Assembly (NCBI GenBank): GCA_963769605.1
Contig: CAVYML010000001.1
Location: 558,001-622,000 of the forward strand
From: Fen-1254 sp963769605
GTDB lineage: Bacteria > Bacteroidota > Ignavibacteria > UBA10030
DNA: 64,000 nucleotides
Direction: 5' to 3'
Below, piece after piece: positions 8,266-16,400 of this stretch. Positions within the stretch are counted from its first letter, which is position 1. Each line of letters begins with the position of its first letter. A model generated the notes under the pieces. The model did no database searches, had not been told where the DNA came from, and worked only from the letters and a program-made list of their open reading frames with translations. The translations under genes and the position numbers were made by a program.

Positions 8266-10014
8266 ATGAAAAAATATTTTCTTTCGGCCTATATTTTATT
8301 GTTTTGTGCCGTTTCCGTCGCTCATGTTGAGGCGCAAGTTCGCAGCCGGAATTTTTCTTTCGGAGGCGCCGGACTGCCGGATCTGAACGCTATCATTGAT
8401 TTTCGTGACGATAATGGGAACAAAATCCTCGAAAATCGTGAGAGAGGTGAAATTATACTCAAATTGTTCAATTCAGGAAAAGGTAATGCAGAAGGCATAG
8501 ATATCAGTGTCGAGAACCTTGAACCAGACCCGAATTTACTCATTTCACGATCCCAAACAAGAGATATACTCCTTCCGAATGACACAGTTACGTTAAGATT
8601 CAACTTGACGGCGACAAAAAACATTGAAACAAAGAGTCACAAGCTCAGAATTAATGTAACGGAGAAAAATGGTCAAGATATGGACCCGGCATATCTCATA
8701 CTGCCGACCTTAGCGTATGATCCTCCGCAATTACAGGTCGCCGGTGTAGAAATAGTCAAAGTGGGTGAAAATGTCGACATCAAAAAGGCAGACGACCAAT
8801 TGCATCCAAAAGAGCGCGTTTATGTTCGCACGGTTATTCAAAATGTGGGACAATCTCCGGCTCCTAACGTTCGCTACACAGTAGCGAATACTCATCAATA
8901 TATAAAGATAGAAAATGTTACGGGTAATCTTGGAACGCTGCAGCCGGGCGAGGTAAAAGAGTTTCTCTTTAAACTAACGACGCCGGCGCAAAGCCGCATG
9001 GAAGATATCACGGATAATCTTCCGTTGTTTTTGACTACGGAAAATGATGAAGAACAAGGGAATCTTGTAAAATGGCAACTGCCGATAAAATTAGAACAAC
9101 GTCCGCCTGTGCAAAATATTGTAGAAGTAAAACCGAAAATTGAAGCGCTCAAAAAGACATTTGCAAAATTTGAATTATCGAATAAGTTCAAAGCGAATGA
9201 AGAGAATACGGTTGATATAAGAAATATTACTCCCAGCATGACAAAGCGGCCGAAATCGGTCGGTGTTGTCATCGGCGTAGAACAATATAAAGATATAGCA
9301 CCGGCGCCGTTCGCTTCCAATGATGCTGTGGTCATGGAACAATATTTCAAAAATATACTGGGAATTGAACAGGTCATAGTATTAAAAAACGAGGAGGTAA
9401 CGTTTTCTTCACTCGATGACATTTTCAATCCATTGTCAGGTTCGCTTGCATCAACTGTAAAGAAGGGTGAAACGGATGTGTTTATATTCTATTCAGGTCA
9501 CGGTATCCCCGATAAGAGCGGTGAAACCACATACTTGTTTCCAAGCGACGGCAAAATTGCGAATTTAGAGAACCGCGCGTATGCACTTCCGAAGTTTTAT
9601 TCGGATCTCAACTCGCTTGGAGCCCGTAGTATTACGGTTATATTGGATGCATGTTTCAGCGGAGCAGCGCGTAAGACGCAATATGCCCAGCTTGTTAATT
9701 TAACCGGACAGAAGGGAATAAAATTAAGGATCAACAAGCCATGGGAAAGTTACAAGAATTTTACAGTCATCAACTCTTCCACGAGTGACGAAACATCGCT
9801 TGGATATGAACCGACGGAAACCGGATTATTCACATATTATATTGCCGCGGGATTAAAAGGGGAAGCGGATGCCAACGGCGATAAAAAAATTACATTGGGA
9901 GAATTACGGGCGTATGTGATAAAGAATGTCAGTGAGATGTCAAGGAAATTGAGTGGCGCTCAAACGCCTGAATTTTATGGTGATGATGATCAGGTATTGG
10001 TGGAATTCAAATGA
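8266..10014 (+). CDS. Exported caspase-like peptidase (C14 family) with CARDB-like N-terminal domains
   Basis: 582 residues. A signal peptide (to about AHVEAQ) is followed by two beta-sandwich regions of CARDB type (about 35-150 and 160-275) with a NxGxxxAxxV-style NVGQSPAPNVRY. A caspase-hemoglobinase domain follows (about 330-582). The catalytic dyad is visible: His412 in FYSGHGIP and Cys463 in ILDACFSGA. A family member would cleave after Arg/Lys or Asp; the specificity is not readable. It begins 21 bases after the anchor protein with a GAAAGGAG site and overlaps the next gene by 4 bases (ATGA), so translation of the two is coupled. The signal peptide places it outside the cytoplasm, unlike the metacaspases implicated in cell death. 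Confidence 0.88.
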   Translation: MKKYFLSAYILLFCAVSVAHVEAQVRSRNFSFGGAGLPDLNAIIDFRDDNGNKILENRERGEIILKLFNSGKGNAEGIDISVENLEPDPNLLISRSQTRDILLPNDTVTLRFNLTATKNIETKSHKLRINVTEKNGQDMDPAYLILPTLAYDPPQLQVAGVEIVKVGENVDIKKADDQLHPKERVYVRTVIQNVGQSPAPNVRYTVANTHQYIKIENVTGNLGTLQPGEVKEFLFKLTTPAQSRMEDITDNLPLFLTTENDEEQGNLVKWQLPIKLEQRPPVQNIVEVKPKIEALKKTFAKFELSNKFKANEENTVDIRNITPSMTKRPKSVGVVIGVEQYKDIAPAPFASNDAVVMEQYFKNILGIEQVIVLKNEEVTFSSLDDIFNPLSGSLASTVKKGETDVFIFYSGHGIPDKSGETTYLFPSDGKIANLENRAYALPKFYSDLNSLGARSITVILDACFSGAARKTQYAQLVNLTGQKGIKLRINKPWESYKNFTVINSSTSDETSLGYEPTETGLFTYYIAAGLKGEADANGDKKITLGELRAYVIKNVSEMSRKLSGAQTPEFYGDDDQVLVEFK

Positions 10015-10835
10015 GAACATCGTTCCTTTTCATTGTTATTCTGAATGTGTTCATGAGCAGTATGCTTTGGGGGCAGCGATGGTATCAGGGACAGGCTTCC
10101 GTTATCGGTGGCGAAACGGAAGCTATCGGTGCACTCCGTCAACGTGCGTTGGAGGAAGCGCGCGTTAATATATTGCGTCAGGCGGGAATCAATGTCCAGG
10201 CAACGGAAATTCGATTGCAAGGAGAATCGAAACTCAATGCTGTCGATATGTACGGTTCATTTGCCCAGTCCACTGCCCGCGGAATTATTATTGATGAGCG
10301 CAATCTTAATTATTCGAGTCAATTTGTTACAGTGGATAAACTTTCTTTTCCGCAAATAACGGCAACACTCGAAGCGCTGGTCGAAATTCCAAAAGGAGAT
10401 CCAGATCCCGCGTTTGAAGTGTCTCTTATAACCGATAAGAATACCTATTATGAGGGGGAAGAATTGCAAATGACGGTGCAGTCATCAAAAGACGGCTATC
10501 TTTCCATCTTCCAGATTAAAAATGATAGTTGTTTTATTCTTCACCCAAATCCGCTTCTTTCAGCAACGTACGATAATAAAATTGCGGCAAACACAAAAAT
10601 ATTCGTTCCGCCTGAAGATAAACCGTATTCATACGTGCTCGATCTTGAAGGCGGAAACGGTGAACGAGCGATGGAGTTTATTATAGCCGTTGTTACAATA
10701 AAAGAAATTCCCATTGGCGGTCGGTTTAACAAAAAGGGATTCTTTAGTTTAAAAGAATTTAATAACTGGCTTATAGATATTGCCGTGGATCAAAGAAGTT
10801 CGGCGAGTATTGTGGTGCAAATTGTAAAAAAATAA
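10011..10835 (+). CDS. Exported DUF4384 protein, third gene of caspase operon
   Basis: 274 residues. A signal peptide (FLFIVILNVFMSSMLWGQ) is followed by an N-terminal part (about 25-125) with an EAIGALRQRALEEARVNILR helix resembling the LPP20/FlgT-N type fold. A DUF4384 domain follows (about 135-270), recognised by YYEGEELQMTVQSSKDGYLS, a following HPNP motif and a closing stretch on protein surface display. DUF4384 is often fused or adjacent to caspase-like and kinase domains in bacteria, which agrees with the 4-base overlap with the caspase gene. Function is not known; a role in sensing or presenting the protease at the envelope is inference. Confidence 0.82.
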   Translation: MRTSFLFIVILNVFMSSMLWGQRWYQGQASVIGGETEAIGALRQRALEEARVNILRQAGINVQATEIRLQGESKLNAVDMYGSFAQSTARGIIIDERNLNYSSQFVTVDKLSFPQITATLEALVEIPKGDPDPAFEVSLITDKNTYYEGEELQMTVQSSKDGYLSIFQIKNDSCFILHPNPLLSATYDNKIAANTKIFVPPEDKPYSYVLDLEGGNGERAMEFIIAVVTIKEIPIGGRFNKKGFFSLKEFNNWLIDIAVDQRSSASIVVQIVKK

Positions 10836-10869
10836 ACAATCTCCGCTGTAAGCTGGGAGGTATTCTATC

Positions 10870-11044
10870 GAGGTTGTCAAAAAAAAGGAATTATGGTAGA
10901 ACAAACATTTCTGTTTGTCATCTCTTGCCAAAGACAGAGGCGAGTACTCAGAAGTCGGAAATTGAAATCGGGAATCCGATTCAAAATGAGACACGAATTC
11001 CCGTGAAACCAACTTCGTCCGAGTTTTTAATTTTAGACAGCCTC
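10870..11044. repeat. Member of palindromic GGTAGGAC repeat family, with a second element nested in it
   Basis: The ends GAGGTTGTC (10870-10878) and GACAGCCTC (11036-11044) are inverted repeats. The left part holds GGTAGAACAAACATTTCTGTTTGTC, whose ACAAACA/TGTTTGT arms form a hairpin, as in the better copy at 13155-13273. The right arm of the family is replaced here by an eroded 103-bp-type element (see 10931-11022). Together these fill most of the 360 bases between the caspase operon and the O-antigen ligase gene. No gene is seen in the rest. Confidence 0.6.
10931..11022 (-). repeat. Eroded copy of the 103-bp inverted-repeat element
   Basis: Aligned with the copy at 34361-34463 it keeps the order GCGAG-ACTCA, GGGAATCCGATT, AATGAGACACGAATTCCC, AACTTCGTCC, with many substitutions and worn ends. 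The outer inverted repeat is no longer perfect. It lies inside a member of another repeat family, which suggests insertion into it and a greater age than the three good copies. Confidence 0.5.
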
Positions 11045-11198
11045 TTATAGCTGCGTTTTTTCGGAAATGACGAAGCAAACGCTAAGGTATTGAACTCAAG
11101 AAAAAAATGAAATACATAAATAGAAATCGGGCGATCATGAAAGCATTTATAACATCGAATGATCCGGCATTGAACATGAACAAAAAGCAAAAAGTGAT

Positions 11199-13094
11199 TT
11201 GAAGAAGGCAGCAGCAAATATTGCCGGTACGTACATCATCGTTATCGAACGTATCTATTTAGTCGTATGCCTTTTTGTTATTCCAATTCTTCTTTTTTAT
11301 GATACACTCGATCCCGCACTTGCTCCTCGATTTGTTGCATGGTCAATTGCGTTGACGCTGCTTTCGTTGAATTTGTTCTATTACGTTCTTACCGGAAAAA
11401 AAGGAATTCAATCCCCCGTGGAAAATTACATCACAATCGCACTTGTCGGTTATTTATTTGTATCGATGTTCTCATCAATTATTCATGCCGTTCTCCTGCA
11501 AAGTGCATTTGATCTTTTAAAAATAGTGATGTTTGTTGCATACGTTTACGTATGCTCAATTATTTTCAAGATGTCCGAAAAAACTGTGGATTTTTCGATC
11601 AAACTTGTCTGTATATCCTGCCTTGCAGTTTCCCTTATCGGACTTTTACAATATTATCAGGTATTATCTTTTGCTATACCGGGAAACACATATCATCTGC
11701 CCTATTCCACGATGGCAAACAAGAATCTCTTTGCATCGCTTTTATTCCTCATGGTGCCGTTAGTTTTCTACGGCTTAAGTTTTAAGGGGATTTGGTCGAT
11801 TGTGCACGGCCTTGTTTTGAGTACGGCGATCCTTAATATTGTTTTATGCCAAACACGCGCCGTATATCTCGCAGTAGGTATTTGTACAATCTGCTTGATC
11901 CTCTGGTATTTTATATCCCTTTTTTATCATAAATCAAAAACATTCGGTATTCCCCGGGTGTATAGAATTGGTATAGTTGTTACAGCGCTTTCTATTGCCA
12001 TTGCATTAATGAGTCAGACAATTTATAATCGCGATGCAACAATCTCACAGACTGTAATTACAATGGCCGACCTTCAAGATCAATCGATTCATCAGCGGCT
12101 CATTCTGTGGAAAAGTTCTCTTTTCATGGTAAAAGACTGTCCCTGGACAGGTGTGGGTGTCAGCAATTGGCAGATTGAATTTCCAAAGTACGGTCTTGGT
12201 GAGATGAGCGAACCGGTGCAGCATGGCGATGTTCATTTTCAGCGGCCTCATAATGATTTTCTTTGGGTCTTGAGTGAGACAGGAGTAATAGGAGGCTTTG
12301 CATACATTGCCATATTCATCTTAGCAATCAATTGCTGCGTCAAAATCATATTAAAAACTCAATCACAACATGCACAGCGTGACTACTTTATCGGAATAGC
12401 ATTGGCGTGCCAGGTTGTCGGTTTTGGCGTGATATCATTTTTTGATTTTCCGAAAGAGCGCATTGAACATCTCGTTTATTTTGGTCTGGTTTTGTCGATG
12501 ATCAATCATTATTCGGACAAGTATGAGGTGATGACGCTCAAGGTTTCGAAAATGTGGATAGCCTTTATGAGTCCGATATTATTTGCTGGAATTCTCATCG
12601 CTGTCTATGTCGGTTATTCCAGGGTGAAATCGGAAGTATATATGCGAGAAGTTCTGAATGCGCGTGACCATGGGAATTGGAACGACGTAATTGAAAACGT
12701 TAACAAAGCCTATTCTTCCTTTTTTACTCTCAACCTCATGTCCACGCCTCTATCGTGGTATAGCGGAGTGGCCTATTTCTCAAAGAACGAAATTACTACA
12801 GCACATCAGAAGTTTCTCGAGGCTTACGGGATTCATCCGAATCATCTGCACGTTCTTAACAACCTTGCGACATGCGAACAGCTTTTAAATAATTCCGATA
12901 AGGCAATTGAATTATATAAAAAATCGCTTTTCATATCACCAACCTTTGAGCCATCGTTGCGTAACTTAAGCGCGGTCTATTTTAACAAGGGTTTGTATGA
13001 AGAAGCGTATCGCACCGTTCAACAATGTAATAAGGATGATACATTAGCAATGCAGTATTATGGTGTCATCAAATCGAAATTGAATTTTAATTAA
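11199..13094 (+). CDS. O-antigen ligase family membrane protein with C-terminal TPR
   Basis: 631 residues. About ten to twelve membrane segments occupy residues 10-470, with the Wzy_C/O-antigen ligase core: TRAVYLAVGICTI, a large periplasmic loop with HQRLILWKSSLFMVKDCPW and GVGVSNWQ, then the conserved RPHNDFLWVLSETG. Three TPR-like helical repeats follow the last membrane segment (about 485-625; LNNLATCEQLLNNSDKAIELYKKSL is the clearest, given here in parts). It should transfer or polymerise undecaprenyl-linked glycans in the periplasm, possibly lipopolysaccharide or a protein glycan. The start is uncertain: the only fitting codon is TTG at 11199 without an evident ribosome binding site. 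It is not next to other glycan genes. Confidence 0.85.
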   Translation: MKKAAANIAGTYIIVIERIYLVVCLFVIPILLFYDTLDPALAPRFVAWSIALTLLSLNLFYYVLTGKKGIQSPVENYITIALVGYLFVSMFSSIIHAVLLQSAFDLLKIVMFVAYVYVCSIIFKMSEKTVDFSIKLVCISCLAVSLIGLLQYYQVLSFAIPGNTYHLPYSTMANKNLFASLLFLMVPLVFYGLSFKGIWSIVHGLVLSTAILNIVLCQTRAVYLAVGICTICLILWYFISLFYHKSKTFGIPRVYRIGIVVTALSIAIALMSQTIYNRDATISQTVITMADLQDQSIHQRLILWKSSLFMVKDCPWTGVGVSNWQIEFPKYGLGEMSEPVQHGDVHFQRPHNDFLWVLSETGVIGGFAYIAIFILAINCCVKIILKTQSQHAQRDYFIGIALACQVVGFGVISFFDFPKERIEHLVYFGLVLSMINHYSDKYEVMTLKVSKMWIAFMSPILFAGILIAVYVGYSRVKSEVYMREVLNARDHGNWNDVIENVNKAYSSFFTLNLMSTPLSWYSGVAYFSKNEITTAHQKFLEAYGIHPNHLHVLNNLATCEQLLNNSDKAIELYKKSLFISPTFEPSLRNLSAVYFNKGLYEEAYRTVQQCNKDDTLAMQYYGVIKSKLNFN

Positions 13095-13154
13095 ACAATA
13101 TTTACTCAGCATGATATTGAAAGAATAAAAAAATCTCCCTCTCTTTCAGAGAAT

Positions 13155-13273
13155 GAGACTGTTTAAAAAGAAAGAATTATGGTAGGACAAACATTCCTGT
13201 TTGTCATTTTTTATCAATGTTGGACAGGCAGGAATGCCTATCCTACCAACAAATGAACTTTTTGGCCAACCTC
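13155..13273. repeat. Best copy of the GGTAGGAC palindromic repeat family (~119 bp)
   Basis: Long imperfect inverted repeat: the left arm begins GAGACTGTTTAAAAAG and carries GGTAGGACAAACATTCC; the right arm, read in reverse, begins GAGGTTGGCCAAAAAG and carries GGTAGGATAGGCATTCC. The inner ACAAACA-TTCC-TGTTTGT is a perfect small hairpin. Related sequences occur at 10870, in part at 3265-3293 and weakly at 1411. It occupies the gap between the ligase and the first giant protein. No transposase is associated, so it is MITE-like or REP-like. Confidence 0.65.
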
Positions 13274-13417
13274 GAAAAGGGGATTGATAACTGAGAAAAA
13301 ATCAATTGTGTTAAATTACGCAGTGCAATTACAATATTATATCTAAGCATGTCAGCGAAAAAGTAAAGAGTAAAAATGTTATGAAAACGTTATTGTCGAT
13401 AGGGAGGAGATGGTGCA

Positions 13418-16400
13418 ATGAGAATAACCATCAATAACCAGTCATCAGTGAATGCTAAAAAGTATTTTACGTTCAGTAAAATTGTTTTTCTTTATATGGT
13501 TTTATTTTCGTTTAATGCTCTTGCACAAGTTCCGACAATCACACCGGCCTCTGCGGCAAGCAGAGATCCCATGGGGGTTCATAGAATAAACCCGAAAATG
13601 CTGCATGGCGCGCATTCAAAATATATGACGCCAAATCGTATGTCCGGCCGTACATCGAACGAACAATTACAGAGAATCGGTTCAAATGTACCGACAGCTT
13701 CCATATCGGGACAAAAAAGTTCATTCTCAAGAAAAGTAATCATGCAACAAGCATCTGCCGATTCAACCTTTTGGCAGCAGACAAATGGACCTTATGGAGG
13801 AGATGTGAACGCGCTTGCCATCAATTCTTCCGGTTACATTTTTGCCGGAACGGATAGTAGAGGAGTATTTCTTTCAACGAACAACGGTACGAGTTGGACG
13901 CAGGAAAATAATGGATTGACGAATAGCGATATTGTGTCATTGGCGATCAATTCCTCCGGTTACATTTTTGCCGGAACAGATGGTGGAGGAGTCTATCTTT
14001 CAACGAACAACGGTACGAGTTGGACGCAGGAAAATAATGGATTGACGAATAGCTATATTTTGTCAATAGCGATCAATTCATCTGGTTATATTTTCGCCGG
14101 AACCTATGGTGGAGGAGTATATTTTTCAACGAACAACGGTACGAGTTGGACGCAGGAAAATAATGGATTGACGAATAGCGATGTTTATTCAATAGCGATC
14201 AATTCATCTGGTTATATTTTCGCCGGAACCTATGGTGGAGGAGTATATTTTTCAACGAACAACGGTACGAGTTGGACACAAGAAAATAATGGATTAACGA
14301 ATAGCGATGTTTATTCAATAGCGATCAATTCCTCTGGTTATATTTTCGCCGGAACTTGGGGTGGAGGAGTATTTCTTTCAACGAACAACGGTACGAGTTG
14401 GACGCAGGAAAATAATGGATTGACGAATAGCTATGTTTGGTCAATAGCGATCAATTCATCAGGTTACATTTTTGCCGGAACTTGGGGTGGAGGAGTATTT
14501 CTTTCAACGAACAACGGTACGAGTTGGACGCAGGAAAATAATGGATTGACGAATAGCTATGTTTGGTCAATAGCGATCAATTCATCTGGTTATATTTTCG
14601 CCGGAACGGATGGAGATGGTGTGTTTCAAAGTGTTGAATCTACAATAAATCTTCCTCCATCTATCAATTCCTTCACCCCAATTTCTGGCCCTATTGGTAC
14701 AGTGGTAACCATCACAGGCACTAATTTTAATACAACAGCGGCAAATAATGTGGTGTGGTTTGGCGCTGTAAAGGCGACAGTGACGGCAGCCAATTCAACT
14801 TCACTCTCTGTCACCGTTCCAGTAGGAGCGACATACCAGCCAATTTCAGTAACAGATATAACAACAGGATTATCGGCATTTACAATTGCTCCATTTATTG
14901 TCACTTTTCCAAGTTCACAGCATATAGATACAACATCCTTTGCTTCAAAATTAGACTTCACAACGGGAATAAATCCTGAGGGCATCGCTCTATGTGATAT
15001 CGATGGAGATGGCAAGCCAGACCTTATTGTTACTAACGTTAATGGCAATACCGTTTCGGTATTCCGGAACACAAGTACTTCCAGCTCCATTACTGCAAAC
15101 TCTTTTGCTTCCAAGGTTGACTTTATGACAGCAATGTATCCATCTGCTGTTGCCATAGTTGATGTAGATGGAGACGGTAAACCAGACCTCGTTATTACAA
15201 ACGAGGGTAGTAATACAGTTTCAGTTTTCAGAAACATAAGCGTTCCCGGCACGATAGCCTTTGCATCCAAGGTTGACTTCGCGACAGGATCATGGCCTTT
15301 TAGTGTCGCAATAGGTGATGTGGATGGAGATGGCAAACCTGACATTGCTGTTACAAACTACTCCAGCAATACTGTTTCGGTATTCAGGAACACAAGCACT
15401 TCCGGCACGATAGCCTTTGCATCAAAAGTTGATTTTTCGACGGGATCGGAGCCTAATGGAATTGCCATTGGAGATGTGGATGGAGATGGCAAAGCTGATC
15501 TTATTGTCACAAATAGAAGCAGCAATACTATTTCGGTATTCAGGAATACAAGCACTTCCGGTTCTATTACTACAAACTCCTTTGCTGCCAGGGTTGACTT
15601 AGTAACGGGATCATATCCCATCATTGTAGCAATAAGTGATGTAGATGGAGACGGCAAACCTGATCTCGTTGTTGCAAACCAGAATAGCAATACTGTTTCT
15701 GTTTTAAAAAATACAAGCACATCCGGCTCCATTACTGCAAGCTCTTTTGCATCAAAGGTTGACTTCACGACGGGATCGGATCCCCAAGGTGTTACAATTG
15801 CTGATTTGGATGGAGACGGCAAACCAGACCTCGTTGTTGCAAACGGGACCAGTAAAACCATTTCGATATTCAGGAACACAAGCAGCTCTGGTTCCATTAC
15901 TGTAAATTCCTTTGCTCCCAAGATTGACTTTGCGACTGGATCATCTCCAGATTTTATCGCCATAGATGATTTGGAGGGAGACGGCAAACCAGACATTATT
16001 GTTACAAACGTTAATAGTAATACTGTTTCAGTATTTAGAAATATGATCCGCATTATTCTCGCTGCACCTCAAAATCTCACAGCTACAGCCGGCAATGGAC
16101 AAGTTTCGTTGAAATGGAACAAAAACACAGAAGCCGACTTCTTGAAATATCGGATTTATCGTGGCACGACTTCCGGTGGAGAAGTATTAGTTGATTCCAC
16201 TTCGGTGGGTATAACTGATACTACGCGACTGCAAACTGGACTTACGGACGGAACGACCTACTTCTTCAGAGTAACCGCTATAGACAGTGCGAGATTGGAG
16301 AGCGGATACGGCAACGAAGCAATTGCAACGCCGTCTATTCTCAACGCACTCCGAGAATACAATCCTGACACTAATACCGTGTTGCTGCTCCATATGGACG

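Noticed and set aside
13796..14640. Possible CRISPR-like regular repeat
   Set aside because: The 126-bp units are contiguous and in frame, encode propeller blades and have no spacers.
14626..16053. Two long minus-strand frames (about 230 residues each) opposite the FG-GAP repeats
   Set aside because: Mirror frames of a repetitive coding region on the other strand; the plus-strand product has clear domains and the minus-strand ones none.
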